DNA of 64,000 nt, taken from NCBI GenBank assembly GCA_016792625.1, contig JAEUKK010000203.1, positions 62,001-126,000 on the forward strand, read 5' to 3'. Under the pieces are notes generated by a model, which was not told the origin of the DNA, made no database searches, and saw only the letters and a program-made list of their open reading frames with translations. Source of the stretch: Deltaproteobacteria bacterium (GTDB lineage Bacteria; Myxococcota_A; UBA796; UBA2385). Every line of letters begins with the position of its first letter. Positions within the stretch are counted from its first letter, which is position 1. Positions 16,890-25,093 of the stretch are shown here, piece by piece. The position numbers and the translations under genes are program-made.

Positions 16890-17026
16890 GGCGAGGCTCC
16901 AGGCCGGTGTGCGGCGAGCGGAGGGAGGGCGATGACCAGAGGTCGGCCCGCTAACCCGGCCCCCTCGGCGCGGGCGGGGCCCCGGGGCCCGACGTTATGG
17001 CGCCGGCCCCCCGCCTGGAGCCCCCG

Positions 17027-17764
17027 ATGAGCAGCCCGACCGATCGCCCCCGCACCGTCCTCATCACCGGCGCCTCGCGCGGCATCGGCCGGGCCATCGC
17101 GCTGCGCTTGGCCGCTCCGGGCACCACCATCCTGGTCAACTACCTGCAGAACGCCGATGCGGCCGAGCAGACCGCCGCCGAGGTGCGGGCCCGCGGCGGC
17201 GAGGCGGTGCTGATGCAGGGCAATGTGCGCAGCGAAGATGACTGCAAGGCCCTGGCCAAGGCCTTCCCCCAGGTTGACGTGCTGGTGCACAACGCCGCGG
17301 TGGGCGCGCTCAAGCCGCACGACAAGCTCCGCCTCAGCCACTGGGACCTGACCCTTGAGAGCAGCCTGCGGCCCTTCTGGCTGCTCACCAAGCTCTGCCC
17401 CCTGGCCCCGGGCGCCTCGGTCATCGGCATCAGCTCGATGGGATCGCAGCGCTACATCCCCGGCTATGCGGCGATGGGCGCGGCCAAGGCCGGGCTCGAG
17501 GCCCTGACCCGGCAGCTCGCGGTTGAGCTCGCCCCCCGCAAGATCCGCGTAAACACCGTCTGCGGCGGCCTGATCGAGACCGACACCCTGCAGTACTTCG
17601 CCGAGGGCGCGAAGATGCTGCAGTTCGCCCGCGAGCTGACCCCGCTGGGTCGGGTCGGCCTGCCCGAGGACATCGCCGGCGCGGTCGCTCTGCTGCTCAG
17701 CCCCGACGCCCGCTGGATCACCGGCCAGGTGCTCACCGTCGACGGCGGCCTGTCGCTGCTCTGA
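17027..17764 (+). CDS. fabL: Enoyl-[acyl-carrier-protein] reductase III (FabL type)
   Basis: FabL reduces trans-2-enoyl-ACP in the elongation cycle of type II fatty acid synthesis. The 245-aa SDR has the TGASRGIG dinucleotide motif (14-21) and the NAAV segment (89-92). The decisive feature is the catalytic pair: Tyr147 and Lys154 are separated by six residues (Y-x6-K), as in FabL and FabI, not three as in ordinary FabG-type SDRs. The surrounding SMGSQRYIPGY, LEALTRQLAVELAP and C-terminal TVDGGLSLL also follow Bacillus FabL closely. NADPH is the family's usual cofactor. The ATG at 17027 has TGGAG eight bases upstream. Confidence 0.85.
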   Translation: MSSPTDRPRTVLITGASRGIGRAIALRLAAPGTTILVNYLQNADAAEQTAAEVRARGGEAVLMQGNVRSEDDCKALAKAFPQVDVLVHNAAVGALKPHDKLRLSHWDLTLESSLRPFWLLTKLCPLAPGASVIGISSMGSQRYIPGYAAMGAAKAGLEALTRQLAVELAPRKIRVNTVCGGLIETDTLQYFAEGAKMLQFARELTPLGRVGLPEDIAGAVALLLSPDARWITGQVLTVDGGLSLL

Positions 17765-17822
17765 GCGGGGGCGGCCGCGCCTTCCCCCTCTGATCTCTGG
17801 TCAATTATGCCAAGGAGCGCCC

Positions 17823-18437
17823 ATGTGGACCCCGTCAGACGCCAAAGATAAGGTGGAAGAGGCCCGCGACAAGGTGGGCGGCGTGATCGAGCGCGGCGTG
17901 GAAGAGGCGGGCGCCCTTTTTGACCGCCTGCGCGTGCCGCTCGACCCGGCCGGCCTCGAGGCCACCCTGCGCGGCCTGCCCGAGCGCCTGCGCGGCCTGA
18001 TGGACGAGGGCCGCTACAGCAAGGTGCGGGTGCGTTTTCGCGGAAAACAGCTGCTGCCCGACCTGCCGCTGAGCGCCGTGCTCGCCGGCGAGGTGCTGGC
18101 CGGCCTCGCGCTGCCCTTGGGCGCCTTGTTGGTGAACCTCGGCGCGGGCGCCTTCCTCGACATTGAGCTGCTGCACGAGGGCGACGAGCTGGTCGCCCTG
18201 GCCCAAGCCAAGATGACCGACGGCGACGCCGAAGAGGCCGAGGCCCTGCTGCGCGCCGCCCTGCGCCTGCGGCCCACCGACGAGGCGGCCCACTTCCACC
18301 TTGGTGTGCTGCTGCGGATCGCGGGCCGGAAGGCTGAGGCCATCACCCACCTCGAGCAGGCCGCAGCGGCCGGCGGCCCCCACGCCCGCCGCGCCGCCGA
18401 CGCGCTGGGCCGGCTGCGGGGCGGCGCCGCCGGCTGA
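17823..18437 (+). CDS. TPR protein with hydrophobic central segment
   Basis: The 204-aa protein has a charged N-terminal amphipathic region (KDKVEEARDKVGG). A hydrophobic segment at about 85-110 (LSAVLAGEVLAGLALPLGAL) could be membrane-associated. Two tetratricopeptide repeats follow at about 130-195 (EEAEALLRAALRLRPTDEA and AEAITHLEQAAAAGG). TPRs mediate protein-protein contacts; the partner is unknown. The gene is 58 bp after fabL and upstream of an SDR on the same strand. The ATG is preceded by AAGGAGCGCCC. Confidence 0.7.
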   Translation: MWTPSDAKDKVEEARDKVGGVIERGVEEAGALFDRLRVPLDPAGLEATLRGLPERLRGLMDEGRYSKVRVRFRGKQLLPDLPLSAVLAGEVLAGLALPLGALLVNLGAGAFLDIELLHEGDELVALAQAKMTDGDAEEAEALLRAALRLRPTDEAAHFHLGVLLRIAGRKAEAITHLEQAAAAGGPHARRAADALGRLRGGAAG

Positions 18438-18521
18438 GCCCGCCCTGCGCAGGATCAGCTCGGCGATCGGCGCGGGGGCGGCCCCAGCGGTAACATCGCC
18501 CTCCCCGCCGGAGGACCGCCG

Positions 18522-19313
18522 ATGTTTGACCAACCCCTGCCCCTCGCTGGGCGACGCGCCCTGGTCTGCGGCGCGAGCGCCGGGATCGGGCGCGCCATCG
18601 CCCAGGCCCTCGCCGCCCAGGGGGCCAGCCTCGTGCTGCTCGCCCGCCGCGCTGGCCCGCTGCAGGCCGCCGCCGCCGCGCTGCGCGAGGTGGGCGCCGC
18701 CGAAGTTGACGTGATTGAGGCCGATCTCGGCGATGAGGCCCAGGTGATCGCCGCGGCTGAGGCCGCCCTGGCCGGCGGCGCCGTGCACATCCTCATCCAC
18801 AACAGCGGCGGACCCCCCGGCGGGCCCCTGCTCGGGGTCAGCCCCGAGGCCCTGGTCGCCGTCTTCCGCCAGCACGTCATCTCGGCCCAGCTGCTCTGCC
18901 AGCGCCTCGTGCCGGGCATGGCCGCCGCCGGCTTTGGCCGAATCGTGAACATCGTCAGCACCAGCGTATACGAGCCGATCCCCGGGCTCGGGCTGAGCAA
19001 TACGGTGCGGGCGGCGATGGGCGGCTGGTCGAAGTCGCTCAGCCGCGAGCTGCCGCCCGGGGTGACGATCAACAACATCCTGCCGGGTTTTACCGACACC
19101 GACCGGCTGGTGGGCCTCGCCGCCGCCCGGGCCGCGGCGCAGGGCACGAGCACGGAGCAGATCCGCGCCGGCTGGCTCGCCGAGGTGCCCGAGGGCCGCC
19201 TCATCGAGCCCGAAGAGACCGCCGCCGCGGTCGCCTTTTTGTGCAGCCCGGCGGCCGGCGCCATCCGCGGGGTCAGCCTCGCCGTCGACGGCGGCCGCAC
19301 CCGCGGGATCTGA
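18522..19313 (+). CDS. SDR family protein lacking the canonical Tyr-Lys pair
   Basis: The 263-aa Rossmann-fold protein has the cofactor motif CGASAGIG (16-23) and NSGG (94-97). It ends with VDGGRTRGI, as in FabG-like reductases. After the STSV strand, where YxxxK is expected about 13 residues later, the sequence reads S159-N-T-V-R163. The same GLGLSNTVRAA signature marks a recognisable SDR subfamily. The usual Tyr/Lys chemistry is therefore absent, and the activity is uncertain. The ATG has GCCGGAGGACCGCCG upstream. It ends 10 bp before the luciferase-like oxidoreductase gene, so the two probably form an operon. Confidence 0.8.
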   Translation: MFDQPLPLAGRRALVCGASAGIGRAIAQALAAQGASLVLLARRAGPLQAAAAALREVGAAEVDVIEADLGDEAQVIAAAEAALAGGAVHILIHNSGGPPGGPLLGVSPEALVAVFRQHVISAQLLCQRLVPGMAAAGFGRIVNIVSTSVYEPIPGLGLSNTVRAAMGGWSKSLSRELPPGVTINNILPGFTDTDRLVGLAAARAAAQGTSTEQIRAGWLAEVPEGRLIEPEETAAAVAFLCSPAAGAIRGVSLAVDGGRTRGI

Positions 19314-19323
19314 AGGAGCCCCC

Positions 19324-20565
19324 ATGTTGTTCGACGTCTTCTTCTCCATCTCGCAGACGCCGGTGCGGGGGCGCCTGCCCTCAGAAGCCGAGATGTTCCG
19401 CAATTTCTTCGCCCAGGTCGAGGCGGCCGACGCCTTGGGCTACGGCACCGCTTGGGTGGCCGAGGCGCACCTGAGCACGGCGGTGCAGAAGCGGCACGCG
19501 CAGCCGGTCGTGCCCCATTGGCAGGGCGAGATTGGCCTCAACACCGATATTTTGCAGCTGGCGCACCTAGTCTTCGCGCGCACGAGGCGCATCGGGGTGG
19601 GCAGCGCGGTGGCCAACCTGCTGGTGAACGGCGGCCCGGTCGCCCACGCCGAGCGGGTGGCGGCCTTTTGTGCGCTGCACGGCGTCGATCCGGCCGAGCA
19701 GCGACGCCTGCGCTTTGGCTTCGCCGCGGGGCGTTTTGACTTCATGGCCCGGGCTTTTGGGGTCAAGCCGCGCGACGCGCTCGAGGCGGCGGCCTGGCCG
19801 GCGCTCAAGGGGCGGGTCTTCGCTGAGGCGACCGAGATCTTCCTGCGCTTGCTCAAGGGTGAGGCGCTGGCCGGCGCCGACGTCGCCGCGCCGGTGCTCG
19901 GGCCCGAGGCCTTTCGCAGCCCCGCCGATTGGGCGGCGGTCGAGGCCGAGGCGGCCAAGGCCGGGCGCCTCGTTGATGGGCGGGCCCACTTTGCGCACCG
20001 CTACGACTTTGACGTGCTGCGCATCGTCCCGCGCGAGTGGCGGCGTGAGCTGCTCGAGCTCTACCTGGGCAGCCACGAGCCGGCCCTGCAAGAGGCGGCC
20101 AACCAGCACCTGCCCGTGCGCGTGTTCAACCTCAGCATCACCGCCCCGACGGTCATCGAGGACACGCACCGGCGCATGGCCGCGGCCCTGCACCCCGACG
20201 GTGGTCCGTGGACGCGCGCCTGTATGCCGCGCACGGTGATGGTCTTCCTCAACCAGCAGCCGGGGCTCGACGCCGCCGCCCGCAAGGCCCGCGCCCAGGA
20301 GGAGGCCCAGGCCGCGCTCGGCGCCTACTGGACCGCGCTCGAGGGCACGCTCGACCCCCGAAAGGTGGCCGCGGCCACCGACAACGCGGTCATCGGCGAC
20401 GCAGACGACGTGGCGGCGCAGCTCGTCGCCCGCTTCCACCCCGATGACCGGCTGATGCTCTGGTTCGACTTCTTCAACCACGACTGTGGCCGCGTGATTG
20501 ACGACATGCGCGCCTTTGTCGACGAGGTCATCCCCCGGGTGCAGGCCAGGCTCGGCGCGGGCTGA
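19324..20565 (+). CDS. LLM-class flavin-dependent oxidoreductase (luciferase-like)
   Basis: The 413-aa protein is a bacterial-luciferase-like TIM-barrel monooxygenase. Family marks include an early FFSISQTP strand, the GYGTAWVAEAHLS segment with Glu and His near the flavin (about 40-52), and the TRRIGVGSAVANLL strand (about 90-103). These enzymes usually use FMNH2 or F420; neither cofactor nor substrate can be assigned from sequence alone. The gene follows the SDR with a 10-bp gap and an AGGAGCCCCC ribosome binding site, which suggests that the two act in the same pathway. It converges with the PAS-Hpt gene 6 bp downstream. Confidence 0.82.
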   Translation: MLFDVFFSISQTPVRGRLPSEAEMFRNFFAQVEAADALGYGTAWVAEAHLSTAVQKRHAQPVVPHWQGEIGLNTDILQLAHLVFARTRRIGVGSAVANLLVNGGPVAHAERVAAFCALHGVDPAEQRRLRFGFAAGRFDFMARAFGVKPRDALEAAAWPALKGRVFAEATEIFLRLLKGEALAGADVAAPVLGPEAFRSPADWAAVEAEAAKAGRLVDGRAHFAHRYDFDVLRIVPREWRRELLELYLGSHEPALQEAANQHLPVRVFNLSITAPTVIEDTHRRMAAALHPDGGPWTRACMPRTVMVFLNQQPGLDAAARKARAQEEAQAALGAYWTALEGTLDPRKVAAATDNAVIGDADDVAAQLVARFHPDDRLMLWFDFFNHDCGRVIDDMRAFVDEVIPRVQARLGAG

Positions 20566-20571
20566 GCGCGC

Positions 20572-22032
20572 TCAGCTGCCGCCGTGGGCTGCGCGAAAGT
20601 GTGCGGCCACCGTCAAGAGCTGCGCGCCCATCGCGTGGAGGGCCGCGTCGTCGACCTGAGCGGGCAGCCGGCCTTTGGCGCCATACTCGAGGGTCTGGGC
20701 CACCCGCTCGATCTGGCGGGCGCCGATGGTCGCCGCCGCCCCTTTGATCGTGTGCGCGATGCGGGCGAGCTGCTCACGCTCACCGCTGGCCAGGGCCGCC
20801 TGCAGCACCCCTTCGTTGGCCACCAGATCGGTGATGAAGATGCCGAGCAGCCGGTCAAAGAGGCCGGTCTTGCCTAAGGTCTGCTCGAGCTCGGCGAGGT
20901 AGCCGGTCGCCTCGCGGTCGAGCGCGGGGGCCCCCGCCAAGCTGACCGGGCCGGCGTCGGCCGCAGAGACGCTGGCGCACAGCGCGTCCAGGGCGCCGTC
21001 ATTCTCGGCTTGCACCCGCAAGAACGCGGCGAGCTCGTCGGCAGAGGCGTAGGTGTGCGGGGTGGACATCGGACCTCGGGGGAGCGGGCTGAGCTGCCAC
21101 TCTAGCGTCAGGTCGGGGATCGTGGAGGGGGCTGCGGGAATGGGCTCGGCCGAAGGGGGAGGGGTGGCAGCCGCCTGCAGCGCGGGCGCAGGGGCCGCCC
21201 CCCGGGGGCGCGCGTGGAGCTGGAGCTCGGCCCCGCTCGGGATGAGCTGGAGGCCCAGCGCCCGCAGCCGCCAGCGGAGGGCCTCGGCGTCGAGCGGCGG
21301 GAGCTTCGGCGCGCTGAGCGTGGCGGTGCGCCCCACCAGCGGGGGGGCCCGGCCGGCGAGGCGCTCGAGCTCATGGACCAGCGCGGCGAGGGGCGCGCCG
21401 CTCAGGCCTCCCGCGGCCGCCGCGCGCAGGCAAGCCCAGGCGTGGGCGGCGGGTGGCGGGGCGCTGCTCGGCACAGGGGAGGGCGCAGCGGGGGTCTCGG
21501 CCCACAGCGCGGCGGACCACCCCCCGTCGGGCAGGGGTGCCAGCTGCAACCGGGCGGGCAGCGCGCCGCTGCTCTGGTGCAGGGTGAGGGGGAGGCTGGC
21601 CTCGCCGAGCTGGGCGGCCTCGTCGGCCGCGGCGGCGAGCGGGTCGACCCCGACCCCGAGCGCCTCGCTGAGCGGCTGGCCGAGGACCGACCCGCGGGGG
21701 CGCTCGATGAGCGCGAAAAAGGCGCGATTGGCACTGCGTACGGCGAGCGCGCCGTCGAGCACGAGGGCGCCCACGGGCAGGACCGCGGCGAGGCCGGCGG
21801 CGGCGTTCGTGCGCGGGGCGCCGCCGGTGGTGGCGACGAGGCGGTCTTCCCACAGGGCGACCAGGGCCTCGCCGAGGGCCTCGACCACCGTCCCCGCGCG
21901 CAGGCCCCGGGGCCGCGCGGCGGCCTCGCCGCCCATCCAGGCCATCACCAGGGCGAGGAGCTCCTCAAGCTCGGCGGAGAGCTCGGGGTCTGCTCCCCGG
22001 GCGGGCGCGGCTTCAGGGGCCAGGGTGGGCAT
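20572..22032 (-). CDS. PAS-like sensor with C-terminal histidine phosphotransfer (Hpt) domain
   Basis: The 486-aa protein has a PAS-like region at about 85-185 (VLPVGALVLDGALAVRSANRAF, then a P-x-G-x-V-L-G-like turn). A long Ala/Pro-rich linker region follows, and a four-helix Hpt domain lies at about 375-475. The phosphoacceptor His427 is in HTIKGAAATIG, and the following helix is RQIERVAQTLE. No histidine kinase ATPase motifs are evident. It would accept phosphate from a separate kinase in a phosphorelay. The ATG at 22032 follows GGAGCCCCG. An internal ATG at 21069, behind CGAGGTCCG, could also start a free Hpt protein of 165 residues. Confidence 0.75.
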   Translation of the reverse strand: MPTLAPEAAPARGADPELSAELEELLALVMAWMGGEAAARPRGLRAGTVVEALGEALVALWEDRLVATTGGAPRTNAAAGLAAVLPVGALVLDGALAVRSANRAFFALIERPRGSVLGQPLSEALGVGVDPLAAAADEAAQLGEASLPLTLHQSSGALPARLQLAPLPDGGWSAALWAETPAAPSPVPSSAPPPAAHAWACLRAAAAGGLSGAPLAALVHELERLAGRAPPLVGRTATLSAPKLPPLDAEALRWRLRALGLQLIPSGAELQLHARPRGAAPAPALQAAATPPPSAEPIPAAPSTIPDLTLEWQLSPLPRGPMSTPHTYASADELAAFLRVQAENDGALDALCASVSAADAGPVSLAGAPALDREATGYLAELEQTLGKTGLFDRLLGIFITDLVANEGVLQAALASGEREQLARIAHTIKGAAATIGARQIERVAQTLEYGAKGRLPAQVDDAALHAMGAQLLTVAAHFRAAHGGS

Positions 22033-22078
22033 CGGGGCTCCGCAAGGGGGGGGAGGAGGGCTGTTCGGCCCGGTGCGC

Positions 22079-22120
22079 TGGACCTTGACCTTGACCCTGA
22101 CTTGGACCTTGACCTGGACG
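22079..22120. repeat. Imperfect hexanucleotide tandem repeat
   Basis: About seven consecutive copies of a unit close to TTGACC (TGGACC, TTGACC, TTGACC, CTGACT, TGGACC, TTGACC, TGGACG) lie between the divergent PAS-Hpt and aldehyde dehydrogenase genes. Such an array can vary in copy number and would alter promoter spacing. Its function is unknown. Confidence 0.6.
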
Positions 22121-22245
22121 GGGGCCGCGCGCGGGCGAGCCTGCGGAGATAATCCCATGGCGCGGAGCGTCCGCGGAGGGTCGATGCGCGGTTCTGACGG
22201 TTCAGCGGGTGCGAGCAGCTCTGGCGCAGCGGCGCGGGTGGGCCG

Positions 22246-23757
22246 GTGAGCGCCGGGCCGAGCTGGGGCGGGCTGCCCGGGGATCCGCCCATCCTCCCCC
22301 ATTGGATCGGCAACCGGCCGGTCCTGACCGCGGACGGCCGCGACCCGGCGTGGATCGACGATCTCGCCCCCGCGACGGGGCGGGTGCGCGCGCGCATCGC
22401 CCGCGGGGGCCCCGCCGAGGTGGACGCGGCGGTGGGCGCGGCGCGGGCCGCCCTGACTGGCCCCTGGGCGGGCTGGACGGCCGCCGCCCGGGCCGAGCTG
22501 CTTGACCGCGCCGCCGCTCTGCTTGAGGCCCGCCTCGACGAGCTCGCCGCGCTTGAGGGCGAAGACAGCGGCAAGCCGGTCGCGCTCGCCGCCCGCATGG
22601 ACATCCCCCGCGCCGTGGCCAACCTGCGCTTCTTCGCCGGCGCCGCGCGGCATGACCACACGCCCTGCCACGCCGACGGCGGCCCGGGGCGGCGGCTCAA
22701 CTATACGCTGCGGCGGCCGGTGGGCGTCTGCGCGTTGATCACGCCGTGGAACCTGCCGCTCTACCTGCTCACCTGGAAGGTCGCCCCGGCCCTGGCCATG
22801 GGCAACACGGTGGTGTGCAAGCCGAGCGAGCTCACCCCGGCCACCGCCACCGCGCTGGCGGCCGCGCTCGCCGAAGCGGGCTTGCCTGACGGTGTTTTCA
22901 ACCTCGTGCATGGCTATGGGCCCGAGGTCGGCGCACCGCTGGTCGCCCACCCGGGGGTCAGCCTCGTGTCCTTCACCGGGGGCACCGCCACCGGTCGGTC
23001 GGTGGCCGCGGCGGCCGCCCCCTCGTTCAAGAAGCTGAGCCTCGAGCTGGGCGGGAAGAACGCCACGGTCATCTTTGCCGACGCCGTCGACAGCGAGGCC
23101 GCCCTCGACGCGGTGGTCAGCGGCGCGGTGCGGGCCGCCTTCACCAACCAGGGCCAGATCTGCCTCTGCGGCTCGCGCCTGCTCGTCGAGGGGCGCGCCT
23201 ACGATCGCGTGGTCGGGCGCTTCTTGCAGCGCATGGCGGCGCTGCGGGTCGGCCCGCCCGAGGCCGCGGTCGACATGGGCAGCCTCATCAGCCACGCCCA
23301 CCGCGAGAAGGTCGAGGGCTACCTTCGCCTCGCGCGCGAAGAGGGCGGGGTGGTGGTCGGCGGCGAGCGCCCGAGCCCCGCTGAGGCGCCCGAGGGCGGG
23401 GCCTTCTTGCGCCCGGCGGCGGTGCTCGGCCTCTCGCCCCGCTGCCGGGTCGCCACCGAGGAGATCTTCGGCCCTGTGGTGAGCGTGCACCGCTTCGAAG
23501 ACGAGGCCGAGGCGCTCGAGCAGGCCAACCTCGTGCGCTACGGCCTCGCCGCCAGTGTCTGGACCACCCAGCTCGACCGCGCGCACCGCGTGGCCGCCGC
23601 GCTTGAGGCGGGCATCGTCTGGGTGAACTGCTGGCTCGAGCGTGACCTGCGCACACCTTTTGGCGGCGTGAAGGAGTCGGGGGTCGGCCGCGAGGGCGGC
23701 GACTGGTCGCTCGACTTCTACAGCGAGGTCCGCAACGTCTGCCTCGCCCTCTCCTGA
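22246..23757 (+). CDS. NAD(P)-dependent aldehyde dehydrogenase (ALDH8 / muconate-semialdehyde type)
   Basis: The 503-aa protein has all ALDH catalytic residues: Asn169 in TPWNLP, Glu267 in LELGGKN, and nucleophile Cys306 in GQICLCGSR. The RDLRTPFGGVKESGVGREGG segment near the end is typical of the ALDH8A1 and 2-hydroxy-/2-aminomuconate semialdehyde dehydrogenase group. It should oxidise an aldehyde to the acid in the cytoplasm. Without adjacent ring-cleavage genes, the aromatic pathway role is only suggested by similarity. The start is a GTG without a clear ribosome binding site and is the least certain part. Confidence 0.88.
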   Translation: MSAGPSWGGLPGDPPILPHWIGNRPVLTADGRDPAWIDDLAPATGRVRARIARGGPAEVDAAVGAARAALTGPWAGWTAAARAELLDRAAALLEARLDELAALEGEDSGKPVALAARMDIPRAVANLRFFAGAARHDHTPCHADGGPGRRLNYTLRRPVGVCALITPWNLPLYLLTWKVAPALAMGNTVVCKPSELTPATATALAAALAEAGLPDGVFNLVHGYGPEVGAPLVAHPGVSLVSFTGGTATGRSVAAAAAPSFKKLSLELGGKNATVIFADAVDSEAALDAVVSGAVRAAFTNQGQICLCGSRLLVEGRAYDRVVGRFLQRMAALRVGPPEAAVDMGSLISHAHREKVEGYLRLAREEGGVVVGGERPSPAEAPEGGAFLRPAAVLGLSPRCRVATEEIFGPVVSVHRFEDEAEALEQANLVRYGLAASVWTTQLDRAHRVAAALEAGIVWVNCWLERDLRTPFGGVKESGVGREGGDWSLDFYSEVRNVCLALS

Positions 23758-23851
23758 GCGGCGCGGGGGCCTCCCTCCCCTGCGCAAAGTGCGTGTCAAC
23801 GCGAGACGCTCCGCCTCGGCGGGGCTACGGTGTGGCCGAAGGAGTTGGAGC

Positions 23852-25093
23852 ATGCTCAGCACCCGCGTGATCGCCCTCATCGCCCCCCTCGCGCTGGTGG
23901 TCGCCTGCGACCCGGCCAAAGACGAGCCCACCGCCGAGGGCGCCGGCGCCGCCGAAGACCGCGCGCGTGATCCCGACAGCGAAGGCAGCGTCATTGACGA
24001 TGTCGACCGCGAGGGCGGCGTGACCACCGCCCAGGTGGCCGACAACGCGCCGAGCTACATCGAGGTCGAGGCCTCGCTCGAGGTGGTGGCCTCGGCGACC
24101 ATCGGCGCTGACGGCGGGCTGAGCGGCGACCTGCGCTACCTGCGGCGCTGGGGCGACTCCACCCCCTGCGACCTCGACGTGGCCTTCACCGGCGCGCCGA
24201 TGGCCGGCGACTGCGCCGGCTGCGACTTCGCCTTTGACGTGGCGGCCGCGGTCAGCGCCGACCGGGGCGAGGGGGCCTGCCCGGCGCCGACCCTCTACAC
24301 CCTGCTCGACAACCCGAGCTACGGCACCCACGACCCGGTGCTCGGCTTCTGGTCGACGATGACCACGCCCAGCTACACCTGGGACGATGGGTATGGGGGC
24401 ACCTATACCTGGGGCGGCGCGACCTACCACGACGTCTTCCAGGTCGGGTACTCGTGGACCACCCCCGCCTATGACGGCCCCTACGGGTACTGGGCGGGCG
24501 GCACCTACGGGCCCTCTTGGTCCACCTGGTCGATGGACGAGTGGGCCAGCCCCTACGCCTCGGCCCGGGTCGACGGCGATACCCTCTCGTGGGACCTCAC
24601 CCAGTCGTACCTGACCTACGAGGCGGCCTACGGCGCCACGGCCTGTGAGACCTTCACCTGGGAAGAGGCGACCGCGGTCACCCCCCGGGTCGCCGACCAG
24701 TCCGTGCGCGGCACCCTCGGCTGCGTCGGCTACGAGGCCTACGGGTGGGACACCGGCGGCATGACCCCTGATGGCACGACCCACTACCAGCTCGACGGCA
24801 GCTACGACGCCCACCGCTTCACCGCCGCCGCGGGCGAAGAGATCCAGGTGACCGTTGACACCGTCGCCGCCGACACCGCCTTTGACCCCCTCGTCTACCT
24901 GTTGAGCCCGAGCGAGTGCACCCTGGCCTACCAAGACAGCGGCGCCGACTGCAGCTTCGCGCCGAGCTGGGGCCAGTGCCCGAGCTTCAAGTTTGAGGCG
25001 GCCGAGGCCGGTGACCACACGGTGGTGGTGACCGGCTGGGGCAGCTGCGTGGGCGAGGTGGCCGAGTACCAGCTCGACGTGGTCCGGCTCTGA
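23852..25093 (+). CDS. Tyr/Trp/Gly-rich lipoprotein with PPC domain (paralogue A)
   Basis: The 413-aa protein has lipobox VVAC (Cys19) and an acidic linker. A region with AGDCAGCDFAF (two close Cys) follows, then a striking Tyr/Trp/Gly-rich stretch with YTWDDGYGG, TYTWGGATY and AYDGPYGYW at about 165-225. The last 100 residues (HRFTAAAGEEIQVTVDTV ... HTVVVTG) look like a bacterial pre-peptidase C-terminal (PPC) beta-sandwich, found on secreted proteins. It is probably surface-exposed. The stop codon overlaps the start of a paralogue. The ATG has AAGGAGTTGGAGC upstream. Confidence 0.75.
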   Translation: MLSTRVIALIAPLALVVACDPAKDEPTAEGAGAAEDRARDPDSEGSVIDDVDREGGVTTAQVADNAPSYIEVEASLEVVASATIGADGGLSGDLRYLRRWGDSTPCDLDVAFTGAPMAGDCAGCDFAFDVAAAVSADRGEGACPAPTLYTLLDNPSYGTHDPVLGFWSTMTTPSYTWDDGYGGTYTWGGATYHDVFQVGYSWTTPAYDGPYGYWAGGTYGPSWSTWSMDEWASPYASARVDGDTLSWDLTQSYLTYEAAYGATACETFTWEEATAVTPRVADQSVRGTLGCVGYEAYGWDTGGMTPDGTTHYQLDGSYDAHRFTAAAGEEIQVTVDTVAADTAFDPLVYLLSPSECTLAYQDSGADCSFAPSWGQCPSFKFEAAEAGDHTVVVTGWGSCVGEVAEYQLDVVRL

